NCBI RefSeq assembly: GCF_002863225.1
Contig: NZ_PKEK01000080.1
Coordinates: forward strand, 1-62,987
Direction: 5' to 3'
Source of the DNA: Mycobacterium sp.
GTDB taxonomy: Bacteria; Actinomycetota; Actinomycetes; Mycobacteriales; Mycobacteriaceae
Length of the DNA stretch: 62,987 nucleotides
Made by a program: the position numbers and the translations under genes. This document shows positions 32,770-41,403 of the stretch, one piece after another. The notes beneath the pieces are model-generated. The model saw only the letters and a program-made list of their open reading frames with translations, ran no database searches and was not told the origin of the DNA. Position 1 is the stretch's first letter. Every line of letters begins with the position of its first letter.

Positions 32770-35064
32770 TCACGTTGCTGCGGCTTTGGGCGCCGTGCTC
32801 TGGAAACGCCGCAGCCGTAAGCTATTAGCGACCACACATGCGCTGGAAAACGCCATCGCTGCACCGGCCAGCATCGGATTGAGCAGGCCCAGCGCGGCGA
32901 CCGGGATCGCTGCCGCGTTGTAGGCGAACGCCCAGAACAGGTTGACCCGGATCGTGTGAAGAGTGGTGCGGGACAGCCGGATCGCGTCAACGGCGCTGCA
33001 CAGGTCCCCACGCACCAGGGTGATGTCGGCGGCCTCGATCGCGATGTCGGTGCCGGTGCCGATCGCCAACCCGAGATCGGCGAGCGCGAGCGCCGGGGCG
33101 TCGTTCACGCCATCGCCGATCATCGCTACGGTCTTACCGGCGGCCTGCAACCCGGCTACGACATCGGCTTTGTCTTGCGGCAACACCCCGGCGATCACCT
33201 CATCGATGCCGACCTGGGCGGCGATCTGGCGGGCGACCACCATGTTGTCACCGGTGAGCAGGATGGGTGTGAGCCCGAGATCACGCAGCTGCGAAATCGC
33301 CGCGGCGCTGGTCGGTTTGACCTCGTCGGCGACTACCAGCACAGCGCGGGCCTGCCCGTCCCAGCCGACGACGACCACGGTCTTACCTTGGTTCTCGGCA
33401 TGAACTTTGGCCCGAGCGAGCGCGGCGCTGAGCGGCTCCGACCGCCCGGCCAGCAACGATTCCCGCCCGACCACCACAGCGTGCCCCTCGACGACCCCAT
33501 GCACGCCCTGGCCTTCGATGCTGGCGAACTCCTCCGGCATAGGCAGAGCGCCGAACTGTCGCTTGGCCGCTGCGGCCACCGCCTGCGCAATAGGGTGCTC
33601 AGAAGCGTTCTCCACAGCACCAGCCAGGCGCAGCACTTCGTCGCGATCAGCGCCGGGCTCGGTGACTACCTGCGACAGCGTCATCGTTCCCGTCGTGACC
33701 GTCCCAGTTTTGTCCAGGACCACGGAGTCGACCGAGCGGGTCGACTCCAGCACTTCAGGCCCCTTGATCAGGACGCCGATCTGAGCGCCTCGACCGGTGC
33801 CGACCAGCAGCGCTGTCGGTGTGGCCAAACCGAGCGCACACGGGCAAGCGATGACCAAGACGGCGACCGCAGCGCTGAAAGCCACCGACACCGCTGCCCC
33901 CGCACCCAGCCACGCCCCGAGCGTGACGGCGGCGATGGTGATCACGATCGGTACGAAAACACCCGAAATTCGGTCGGCCAGCCGCTGGACCTCGGCCTTA
34001 CCGGTTTGCGCAGCCTCGACCAATCTGGCCATCTGCGCCAGCTGGGTGTGCGCGCCCACGCGTGTGGCGCGCACCACCAGCTGGCCGCCGACGTTGACGG
34101 TGGCGCCGGTGACCGCATCGCTTGGGCCGACCTCGACCGGCACCGACTCACCGGTCACAGGGGATGCGTCCACCGCCGACGTGCCGGTAACGACAACGCC
34201 GTCGGTGGCGACTTTCTCACCCGGGCGCACGACGAACGTCTCACCCGTAGCCAGCGCCTCGATCGCGATCTTGGTCTCGACGCCGTCACGCAGGACCGAC
34301 ACCTCTTTGGCGCCCATATCGAGCAAGGCACGCAGAGCCGATCCCGCCCGGCGCTTGGAGCGTTTCTCAAAGTAGCGGCCGGCCAGGACGAACAACGTGA
34401 CCCCCGCAGCGACTTCAAGGTAGATGTGGGACGCACCATCGGAGGGCCGCAACGTCACTTCGAAGGAGTGCTGCATCCCAGGCAGGCCCGCGGTTCCCAG
34501 GAACAGCGCGTACAGCGACCACCCGAACGCGCTGAGCGTGCCCACCGAAATCAACGTGTCCATCGTTGCCGCGCCGTGACGCAGATTGGCCCATGCCGCC
34601 GCGTGAAACGGCCACGCCGCCCACACGATGACCGGCGCGGCCAATGTCAGCGACGCCCACTGCCAGTAAGTGAACTGCAGCGCCGACACCATCGCCATCA
34701 CGATGACCGGCACCGACAGCACGGCTGCACCCACCGTCCGGTTCCGCAACGACGTCAGATCGGCATCGTTGGCCCGATCGTCGCCAGCCGCTGCGGATTC
34801 GGTGGCCGAGGCCACCAGCGGTGCGGCGCGGTAGCCGGCCTTTTCGATTTCGTCGATCAGCCGCGCGGCGTCATAGTCAGCCGGAACCTCCACCGCAGCC
34901 TTCTCGGTGGCGTAGTTCACGCTCGCATGGACCCCGTCGAGTTTGTTCAACGCCCGTTCGACCCGATTGGCGCACGAGGCACACGTCATCCCGGCAATCT
35001 CGAACTCCCAGCGAGACCGGTGATCCACCGCGACGGACCTCTGCATCCTGTTTGCTTCTGTCAT
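32770..35064 (-). CDS. copA: P1B-1-type Cu(I)-exporting ATPase (CopA/CtpV class)
   Basis: This 764-aa P-type ATPase has an N-terminal HMA domain (GMTCASCANRVERALNKLDG; CxxC at 28-31), TGES actuator, the Cu(I)-transport CPC motif (ACPCALGLATPTALL), DKTGTVT and GDGVNDAPALALADLGLAIG. The ATG overlaps the stop of the His-rich secreted protein (ATGA). It is the last gene of the copZ - His-rich protein - copA operon under the copper box at 36239. It exports Cu(I) from the cytosol. CtpV of M. tuberculosis is the nearest functional comparison; orthology is not claimed. Confidence 0.92.
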   Translation of the reverse strand: MTEANRMQRSVAVDHRSRWEFEIAGMTCASCANRVERALNKLDGVHASVNYATEKAAVEVPADYDAARLIDEIEKAGYRAAPLVASATESAAAGDDRANDADLTSLRNRTVGAAVLSVPVIVMAMVSALQFTYWQWASLTLAAPVIVWAAWPFHAAAWANLRHGAATMDTLISVGTLSAFGWSLYALFLGTAGLPGMQHSFEVTLRPSDGASHIYLEVAAGVTLFVLAGRYFEKRSKRRAGSALRALLDMGAKEVSVLRDGVETKIAIEALATGETFVVRPGEKVATDGVVVTGTSAVDASPVTGESVPVEVGPSDAVTGATVNVGGQLVVRATRVGAHTQLAQMARLVEAAQTGKAEVQRLADRISGVFVPIVITIAAVTLGAWLGAGAAVSVAFSAAVAVLVIACPCALGLATPTALLVGTGRGAQIGVLIKGPEVLESTRSVDSVVLDKTGTVTTGTMTLSQVVTEPGADRDEVLRLAGAVENASEHPIAQAVAAAAKRQFGALPMPEEFASIEGQGVHGVVEGHAVVVGRESLLAGRSEPLSAALARAKVHAENQGKTVVVVGWDGQARAVLVVADEVKPTSAAAISQLRDLGLTPILLTGDNMVVARQIAAQVGIDEVIAGVLPQDKADVVAGLQAAGKTVAMIGDGVNDAPALALADLGLAIGTGTDIAIEAADITLVRGDLCSAVDAIRLSRTTLHTIRVNLFWAFAYNAAAIPVAALGLLNPMLAGAAMAFSSACVVANSLRLRRFQSTAPKAAAT

Positions 35065-35981
35065 CGGGGTGGGTCCACGGCCAGGTCGCTCGGGGCACCG
35101 GGGCGAGCGGCATCGACGACGAAGTGCGCCGTGTGGACCTGCCCGTCGACTTGGAAGTCCAGGTACAGCAGGTATCGGCCCGCTGTGGGCACCTCGGCCA
35201 TGAACTCGACCCTTGGCCCCCCTTTTTGGCCTGCTGTGGGCTCGTCGCCGTGAGGGTGCATGTGCTCGTACGCCAAATCGCCGTCGCGCAGCGCCACCAG
35301 GTGACCGAAGGCGCCCAGATACGGCTCGAGCGTGACCACCGGGCTGCCGTCGCGGACCACGGTGGCGGCCACGGTGCTCGTGGTGTCGGCGACCAATCCG
35401 CCGTCCAGCGACACCGTGAACCCATCCACCTGGTCGACGGTGCGGGTCGCGGTGTGCGGCGCGGGTACGAAGTCCCCGACCACCTCGACCGCGCGAGTCA
35501 ACGTCACGGCCGCGGCGTCAGCGCCGTCGCCGGGCCGAAAATCGGCGAACACCCGATAAGTACCCGCAGCGTTCCACTGCCATGGCGTGGTCCATGCGCC
35601 GTTAGCGCGGTTCAACGTTGGGTGGACATGCCGGAACTGCGAGCCATCGGCGCGCACCACCACCAGATGCAGCGCTTTGTGATGACTGGAGCCGTAGTCG
35701 ACCAGCGGCGCGCCGTCGCGGCCAGAAATAGCGAAGCTCAACTCGCCTGGGCTGCCAACATTTTCCGGCGCGGCAATCGGCGACAACACGTAGCCGTCCT
35801 GTTCCAGCGCCACCCCGGCCGACCCACCTCCAAGCGCGTCGTGATGGCTGTGCATCGCAGGCGGCGTGTGCCCGGTCGCCACCGCAGTATCCGGGGTAAG
35901 GGCCGCTGCCGTCACATAGCCCCCACCAAAGGCCACCAGCAGTGCGGCGCCGAAAACAGTAAGGCGGGCTGCAGTGTTCAT
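35061..35981 (-). CDS. Exported His-rich metal-handling protein
   Basis: This 306-aa protein has an N-terminal signal anchor (LTVFGAALLVAFGGGYVTAAA) and then a beta-rich region with metal-like motifs (PPAMHSHHDALGGG, SSHHKALHLVVVRADGSQFR, VHP, YEHMHPHGDEP). The C-terminal part resembles periplasmic YtkA/FixH-like immunoglobulin-fold domains. The ATG at 35981 overlaps the copZ stop (ATGA); upstream codons in the open frame are copZ read out of frame. It probably receives copper outside the membrane from CopA. No family name is certain. Confidence 0.75.
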   Translation of the reverse strand: MNTAARLTVFGAALLVAFGGGYVTAAALTPDTAVATGHTPPAMHSHHDALGGGSAGVALEQDGYVLSPIAAPENVGSPGELSFAISGRDGAPLVDYGSSHHKALHLVVVRADGSQFRHVHPTLNRANGAWTTPWQWNAAGTYRVFADFRPGDGADAAAVTLTRAVEVVGDFVPAPHTATRTVDQVDGFTVSLDGGLVADTTSTVAATVVRDGSPVVTLEPYLGAFGHLVALRDGDLAYEHMHPHGDEPTAGQKGGPRVEFMAEVPTAGRYLLYLDFQVDGQVHTAHFVVDAARPGAPSDLAVDPPR

Positions 35982-36187
35982 CCGACCCGCACAGCCGTGT
36001 ACCCGGCCGCATGCACCGCCGCCAGAATGTCCTCGTCGTTGACCGAGCCGTCGCCGCTGACGCGAAGTAAGCCACTGTCGGCGCTGACGTCCACAGCTGC
36101 GACACCGGACAGATGGCCCACCTCTTCGCGGATCGACATCTCGCAGTGCCCACACGTCATGCCGGCCACCCGATACTCACTCGTCAC
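35978..36187 (-). CDS. copZ: CopZ-like copper chaperone (HMA domain)
   Basis: This single HMA domain of about 69 aa has the Cu(I) motif GMTCGHC and a ferredoxin-like fold (VAAVDVSADSGLLRVSG). The GTG at 36187 has GGGAGG 7 nt upstream; the longer frame to 36313 crosses the operator and is not used. It heads the copZ - His-rich protein - copA operon and should deliver Cu(I) to CopA. Confidence 0.85.
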   Translation of the reverse strand: MTSEYRVAGMTCGHCEMSIREEVGHLSGVAAVDVSADSGLLRVSGDGSVNDEDILAAVHAAGYTAVRVG

Positions 36188-36238
36188 CACAGCACCTCCC
36201 TGCGCCCAAGCACTCGCTGAGCTAAGCGGACAGAGCCC

Positions 36239-36263
36239 CACCATACCCCCACGGGGTATGGTG
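36239..36263. promoter_or_regulatory. Copper box of copZ-copA operon (25-bp perfect palindrome)
   Basis: CACCATACCCC (36239-36249) and GGGGTATGGTG (36253-36263) are perfect 11-bp arms with a 3-bp spacer, about 50 bp upstream of copZ. It is the longest copper palindrome in the window. Confidence 0.85.
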
Positions 36264-36442
36264 TGTCGCGCCGTGGGCGCGCCACGCCATACCGACACAT
36301 GAGGATGCGCCACTGCGGCCCCGCGCCACGGGCAACCGTCTGCGCAACGCCATATCGCGGCCCCAAAGCCGCGGCGACACCAGACAGATACACCCGACGG
36401 CTCCCCAGCGTTTCCGCGACCCGAGCGCGGAGACTTGTGCGG

Positions 36443-36475
36443 GCTGCCCCCTGACGGGCCCGTTCAGGGGGCAGC
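36443..36475 (-). terminator. Strong terminator overlapping the DUF1275 stop
   Basis: A perfect 12-bp stem (36443-36454 with 36464-36475) has a 9-nt loop. Its right arm contains the stop codon of the DUF1275 gene at 36464. It separates that gene from the copZ promoter. Confidence 0.75.
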
Positions 36476-37150
36476 ATGAGCGCGGCGAAAGCGGTCGCGC
36501 AGACCGATCGCTACGGCGAGAGTCACACACGCGCCGGCGGCCAACATGAGTCCGTGGTCACCGACCCGGTTCCCGATGAGCACCCCCGCTGCAGCACCTC
36601 CGACGAACAAGACCACGGTCGTCGTCAATATGACGACCTTCCCTTTATCCCCACTGTCCGGACTCGCGCGAGAACGGCGGCCCATTAAAAGACCAAGATC
36701 GGTCAGGGTCCCGGTGAAGTGTGTCGTACGAATCGGCATTCCTGGGACGTTCGATGACATCCCATTTTGCAGCCCACACGCGCTCGCTGCCAGCGCCGCC
36801 CTGACGATGGGGTGCTCAATGACCGCCGCCGCCGACAGCAGCGCGGCCTCGATCAGCAGAATCACCGCGTGACCCCGGCCCGCAAACGGCCGCGCGAACG
36901 CCAGCATCGCACCCGCGACGCTCGCCCCAGCAAAAAAGGCCAGCACAATCGCTGCGATCATCCGCCCCTGATAGAGGGCGGGATACGTGCTATGCATGCC
37001 GGCCTGAGTGGTCAGCGCTGTCAAATTCCCAACCGGAAAAGCCCACACCAACAACGCCACCGAATTCACGAACCCGGCAATGCAGGCCAGTGCCCCAATC
37101 AACCCCAGAACAGGCGCCGACGTCACACCGCCAGTCGGCGAAGTCGCCAT
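36464..37150 (-). CDS. DUF1275 (YoaK-type) membrane protein
   Basis: This protein of about 228 aa has six hydrophobic helices and the family features (ACIAGFVNSVALLVWAFPVGN, LTALTTQAG; GLQNGMSSNVPGMPIRTTHF; TGTLTDLGLLMGRR). DUF1275 function is unknown. The ATG at 37150 is preferred; the upstream ATG at 37180 is close to the copper box, and the rest of the open frame to 37561 is non-coding. It is divergent from a small secreted protein with the copper palindrome between them, so copper regulation is likely. Confidence 0.85.
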   Translation of the reverse strand: MATSPTGGVTSAPVLGLIGALACIAGFVNSVALLVWAFPVGNLTALTTQAGMHSTYPALYQGRMIAAIVLAFFAGASVAGAMLAFARPFAGRGHAVILLIEAALLSAAAVIEHPIVRAALAASACGLQNGMSSNVPGMPIRTTHFTGTLTDLGLLMGRRSRASPDSGDKGKVVILTTTVVLFVGGAAAGVLIGNRVGDHGLMLAAGACVTLAVAIGLRDRFRRAHAAP

Positions 37151-37184
37151 CGTCAACCCATCCGCTCTTGACAAGAACATCAGC

Positions 37185-37208
37185 CTATACCCTACTGGGG
37201 TATAGTAT
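37185..37208. promoter_or_regulatory. Divergent copper box (DUF1275 / small secreted protein)
   Basis: CTATACCC (37185-37192) and GGGTATAG (37198-37205) are perfect arms with a 5-bp spacer. TAGTAT (37203-37208) is the plus-strand -10 box, ending 6 nt before the ATG at 37214. TAGGCT on the minus strand serves the DUF1275 gene. Confidence 0.75.
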
Positions 37209-37213
37209 GTGCC

Positions 37214-37471
37214 ATGAAGGTGCACCGCCAAACCGTCGTCACAGCCGCGATGGTGATCGCTGCCGCGATCGACATCGCAAGTTCCGTTGTCGCGGCAACG
37301 CCAATCAGTGCCGACCACAGTGCGTTCAGCACCCTTAGCTCTGAGAGCAAAGGTGCACGGACACCAGGGCCTTGCGACCAGCCTGACGCCGTCAGTAGAG
37401 GAATCCGCGACGGCTACCAAGCATGGGACCGCGCACATCTTCCTCGCGACGACAGCGCAACGCATTCCTGA
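37214..37471 (+). CDS. Small secreted protein under copper-box control
   Basis: This 85-aa protein has a basic N-terminus and a hydrophobic signal (VVTAAMVIAAAIDIASSVVA), then a polar mature part with a single Cys. The ATG at 37214 sits at the transcription start predicted from TAGTAT. The family is not recognised. The signal peptide and leaderless promoter support expression, but the C-terminal half has weak coding character and could follow a frameshift. Confidence 0.5.
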   Translation: MKVHRQTVVTAAMVIAAAIDIASSVVAATPISADHSAFSTLSSESKGARTPGPCDQPDAVSRGIRDGYQAWDRAHLPRDDSATHS

Positions 37472-38362
37472 TCTGAAGCCCGGTTCGGTGACGTGCAGTC
37501 GCTTGCGAAGCCCCCTGCACATGCTCCTGTCTGGCCGAAAAATGCAGAAAAATTTGACCACGCCGAAAAGCTGCTACGACAACAGATTTTCTAAATCGGC
37601 CGCGGCTGATGCTCCGTTATGTTCGGGCAACATCTCCGGGCGAATTAACCACTATTGTCGCGCACGTTTTCGCCGGCCATTGAGCACCGCAGCGCACTGC
37701 GGTGCAAAGAGTTACCACTCTACCCATAAAAAGCTGTTGTAACGCAACAAAACTCGGGCCGCGGCAGTCCGACGGTCCACGAACGAGCCAAACACTAACC
37801 GGCGGTCGCCGAGGATTGGCCCGTCTTCACGGGCCCTACACCGGCACGCAGATAGGTGGGTAGAGTTGGTTCGTCTGATGGATCAATCGTGCGCGTCCGC
37901 CCTCATCCGTCGACTCGAGTTACATCGTGTAACAACAATTAATAGGCAGCGTGAGACGATGATGTGTTAAATATGTTTGTCGATAACATCTTTCGCCACA
38001 TGAAGTAGTTCGCATCCTACGACATTCGATATCGGTCAGCCGACACGATCGTCGGTGAAATTATTGGCACCCCGGGTGTCACCGTGACGAAATGATGGCC
38101 ACAGTCGCCCCGCACAGGGCCTGGTCGCGACCCGATCGTCGATGGCCAAAAACGGAGTCGCAAAAGTGGACACGACGGTGAGACGAATCAGTGTGGACAC
38201 GGAGTGAGACACCACGCAGTGCCGCACGTCAGAATGTCGCGAGTGGACACGGAATTTGAGAACTTACACGGATAGTTTGCTGATGACAACAGGCAGCAGC
38301 AGCGAACCCTCCTCGGCCTCGGCTTCTTGTGACCGAGGTCCGATCCCGCCGACGCTAATGTC
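37472..38362. other. 890-bp lower-GC gap with short direct repeats
   Basis: No convincing gene is seen. GC content is clearly lower than in the flanks, especially 37500-38000. The 9-mer GTGGACACG occurs three times (38166, 38193, 38243), twice with GTGAGAC close downstream. The DNA may have been acquired from a different source, or it may be a junction of mobile elements. Confidence 0.4.
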
Positions 38363-39043
38363 TCAGCCAAAAGCGTTGACGTCACTCCGGGCGTCTTTCA
38401 GGAACGTCATCCGTAGCCGCGACATTTCTTTCGTGTCTTCGGCGATTGCTCTTAGCTTGGCTTGGTCTGCCGAGTACGTCTCCGCCGCGTAGGTAAGCGA
38501 GCTGCTCAGCAGACCTATCGTGTTGGACGTCTTCACGAGCCACTCGGTCGCGCTTTGCAGGGTTCTCTCGGACGCGACCATTTGGACGACCGCAAATTTG
38601 TCATTCATCGGAGTCATCGCATCTAGGAGGGACTGCATCGAGCGTTTTATGGATTCGACGGGGAGCAAGGAGTCGGTCTCGAAAGCCAATATGGTTCCGA
38701 AGCGGGCGATGCCGTTATTGGCTCTGACCATCTCAATTTGAAACTCCGCATATGCAACGCGCTGATTGGTGCGTCGGAACTCTTCGTCCGCCCGGCGGTC
38801 GTTGTAGGTCAGCGCCTCTCTCGCTTGCCGCTCGCTGGAACGCGTGCTGACATAGGAGGTTCCGGTGGACAGCAGCGCAACCACCAACGATAGGATGAGG
38901 CTGCCTAGGGCAATGCGGTAAGACCTGCGAAGCGCAAGAGCTTCTCGCTTCTCGACTCGATCAGAGAACCTCTGTCTATTCCCTGGCCTCAGCCGGAGCC
39001 TTGCCCATGACTTCACTGGCACACTGGCAGGCACCTTTTTCAT
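38363..39043 (-). CDS. Membrane-anchored coiled-coil protein, unknown function
   Basis: This 226-aa protein has a basic N-terminus, one membrane helix (IALGSLILSLVVALLSTGTS, about 45-65) and a long helical, probably coiled-coil region (residues 70-226; SERQAREALTYNDRRADEEF). Codon use is less GC-biased than in neighbouring genes, matching the lower-GC segment. No family is recognised. It lies just downstream of a start-less open frame on the same strand. Confidence 0.6.
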   Translation of the reverse strand: MKKVPASVPVKSWARLRLRPGNRQRFSDRVEKREALALRRSYRIALGSLILSLVVALLSTGTSYVSTRSSERQAREALTYNDRRADEEFRRTNQRVAYAEFQIEMVRANNGIARFGTILAFETDSLLPVESIKRSMQSLLDAMTPMNDKFAVVQMVASERTLQSATEWLVKTSNTIGLLSSSLTYAAETYSADQAKLRAIAEDTKEMSRLRMTFLKDARSDVNAFG

Positions 39044-39052
39044 GCGCGCAAA

Positions 39053-39502
39053 TTAGCAGCCCATACGCCTGAAGCCAATATGAAGCCCTGTGCTGGCGTG
39101 TTGGCAGAACACCACCTTCGACGACGAGACGTTCGCGCTAAGGCCGTTGGCGATTGCGCTCGATAGGTCTGAGCCCGCGGGCTCGATGTAGGCACGGAAT
39201 TGAGGTCCCAGCCGTTCGAGGGCGTCGTCGAGATCGCGGGCTCGCGACCTCCAGTCGTATCTGTGTTGGTTGGTGTGCGGCCGCGGATCAGCGGCGGCCT
39301 CGGTGATCTCATCGGTGATGGCCGGAAGCGTAATACAGCCTGCGTCGCAAGGGATCGTTTCTTTGTGTTTGACGTACTCACGCAGCTCTTCGAGCCAGCG
39401 CTCGTGTTGCTGAAAGATGTCGCGATTCTCATGCCGGCAAGGATTGACTCGCGGCCGACTAGCCGGTTGGACGCATCCTCGTACGGAGCGGACAAAACCT
39501 TG
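39053..39502 (-). pseudogene. Start-less open frame, probable gene fragment
   Basis: The frame is open for 150 codons between TGA (39503-39505) and TAA (39053-39055) and has strong coding character in its last 125 codons (HENRDIFQQHERWLEELREY; DWRSRARDLDDALERLGPQF). It has no ATG, GTG or TTG in the upstream part. The protein is mainly helical and of unknown family. It is probably a 5'-truncated gene joined to foreign DNA near 39480. Confidence 0.5.
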
Positions 39503-40586
39503 TCAGACTGGAGGGGTGGGGTCGAGTTTCAGCGCGCGAATTGCGCCGGGTGTGCGTGTCCGAGGTTCTTCGTCAGGGATTCGCACCAGTGTCGGACCCC
39601 GCGCAGCACGGGCCCATGTTGGGGGCGGGCCGACGACGATTAGTTCTGGCTTCGGCCCTTTCACCGCCTCCACTTCAGGCAGAAGAGCCTCGAGACAAAC
39701 TCCCGCCAAGTCGAAGGTCAATGAGCCGACTGGTGCCGACGCGATATTCGGCACCCTGGATCTCGGGCTCGATATCGTTGTAGGACTCCTTGGATGGATG
39801 GAACGGGCGACGACTCGGCGGGAGGCTAAGGATCTGGCGGCCGAGAGTGAGCGCGCAGCAGAGCTGCTCACGAAGCAACACCTTCAAGAATTTCACCATG
39901 AGAAACCCCCAGAACCGCCTGTCACTCATCGGCGCTGGCAGAACATGTGGATGATCGACGAAGATGAGCAGGAGCGTTTACGCCTTGAGTACGAGCAGGC
40001 CGTGGCGCGCTGGACGCGGTTGAAAGCGCACGACCAGGCCGAGGTAATCAATACTCTCGACGCCGCGTTCGCCGACAATGCCTCTCATTCTGCATGTATT
40101 GACGCGAACCGGACCAGGCGCGGTCCCTATGTCACTTTGGTTGTGCACTTTCCCGGTCTTGAAATCGCTCAGGGCGTCGTGCTCAAAAGCCAGGCTGAAA
40201 CGCGGCCGCGAAATCAGACGGAGATGACCGATTTGTACCGACAAGCTCTTGCCTCCACCGTAATCGCAACGGCAAAGGAAGCCTTCTCTTCTGCCCCTGC
40301 TGCAATCGAGGCTCACGTCATTGTTTTGCGCTACGACATCCGTGGCCGATTTAAGAAGCGACGGTCCGAGCTTGACGCTATCTATTCGGGCAGCTTCACA
40401 CGGAGCATGCTTCAGCATGATTGGCAGAACACCCAACCTATCAATGCCGTACTCGGAGCCTCGAACGCGCGCGTCAATCAAGACAGCAAAGGGCGGCTAA
40501 AGCCACTAGGTCTGGATGCCGGCGAGGACGTTCAACGATTGGTAGAGCAACTGCGGGCTGTTTCCCAGGCGGGTCAAATCGGGTAG
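39417..40586 (+). CDS. Hypothetical protein, unknown function
   Basis: The frame of 389 codons has convincing protein character from about residue 105 (GADAIFGTLDLGLDIVVGLL) to the end, including a charged helical part (TTRREAKDLAAESERAAELL) and a beta/alpha C-terminal domain (VIVLRYDIRGRFKKRRSELD). The first 100 residues look out-of-frame and overlap the fragment on the other strand, so the true start is probably near 39700 but no good start codon is visible there. The gene may therefore also be 5'-truncated. Confidence 0.5.
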   Translation: MSRFSCRQGLTRGRLAGWTHPRTERTKPCQTGGVGSSFSARIAPGVRVRGSSSGIRTSVGPRAARAHVGGGPTTISSGFGPFTASTSGRRASRQTPAKSKVNEPTGADAIFGTLDLGLDIVVGLLGWMERATTRREAKDLAAESERAAELLTKQHLQEFHHEKPPEPPVTHRRWQNMWMIDEDEQERLRLEYEQAVARWTRLKAHDQAEVINTLDAAFADNASHSACIDANRTRRGPYVTLVVHFPGLEIAQGVVLKSQAETRPRNQTEMTDLYRQALASTVIATAKEAFSSAPAAIEAHVIVLRYDIRGRFKKRRSELDAIYSGSFTRSMLQHDWQNTQPINAVLGASNARVNQDSKGRLKPLGLDAGEDVQRLVEQLRAVSQAGQIG

Positions 40587-40975
40587 CGAGGGTGTGACAG
40601 CCGCCGGCAGATAAAGTCATTGCCGGGTCCTGGCGGTGGCAGCCAGCGTGAGACAAATCGAATGGTCGCACTTCAGAGCCACTGCATTTTTTGAAAGTGA
40701 ATCGCCCTGGTTTTACCGGAGGCTCGGTGATGTGCCGATTATTCCCTCGTTCGAGGGCATCGAGGCGGTGACGCCCCCGTAGGCAAGTAGCTACAGAAAC
40801 TAGTTTGCTGCTGCGTGAGCGGACGGCGCATCCTGAAAACAACGTTGCAGCTCGAAACTCACACTGGGAAACCTGGTCTAGGAGTACCTGTCGCGCCAAA
40901 AGTGGCGAATGAGGCAGACTCGGCATTGGGATGCCCAAACTGCAGCACACCTACGTCGATAGGGGAGAAAGCACG
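40587..40975. other. 390-bp gap, nothing recognised
   Basis: Frames on both strands lack start signals and domain features. GGGGAGAAAG at its end is the ribosome binding site of the DUF732 gene. Confidence 0.4.
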
Positions 40976-41338
40976 ATGCGATCGGCCACTACCACCGGGC
41001 TGCTGCTGTTGGCGGCGCTGCTCGCAAGCGGGTGTGGTGGCCACGGCGCAACTAGCGACCCCACGCTCACGATCAGCCCAAAGGAGAACAGCTACCTTCA
41101 ACGCGTCTCCGACCTCGGAAATGAAGGCAGCGGCGGAGGCGTTCCGAACCTTCAGGCGGACGAAGTGATCGCGGCCGGAAGGCTGTATTGCCAAGTCAAA
41201 GGAGAACACCAGAGGGAGCATTGGACGGTCGGCGACAGCGCCGCCCGGCAGGCGGTGACAGGGAAATACGGGCTCAATTTCCTGCAGCTCGAGGCGGTCA
41301 CCGAGGCCGCTCTACAAATTTTCTGTCCTGAAACCTGA
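40976..41338 (+). CDS. DUF732-type lipoprotein
   Basis: This 120-aa protein has a lipoprotein signal ending LASGC and a DUF732-like mature domain (NSYLQRVSDLGNEG, then AGRLYCQVKGEH, and a final Cys in LQIFCPET), the small disulfide-linked helical domain found only in mycobacteria and relatives. The ATG at 40976 follows GGGGAGAAAG. The role is unknown. Confidence 0.75.
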   Translation: MRSATTTGLLLLAALLASGCGGHGATSDPTLTISPKENSYLQRVSDLGNEGSGGGVPNLQADEVIAAGRLYCQVKGEHQREHWTVGDSAARQAVTGKYGLNFLQLEAVTEAALQIFCPET

Positions 41339-41403
41339 GCTCGACCGCCGCGGCGACATGCGTGGCAGCAAGGATCCGGAGCGGCGATCGTGGCGCCGCG
41401 ACT

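Noticed and set aside
32956..35253. 765-codon plus-strand frame opposite copA
   Set aside because: Arg/His/Asp-rich antisense shadow; copA on the minus strand has all P-type ATPase motifs.
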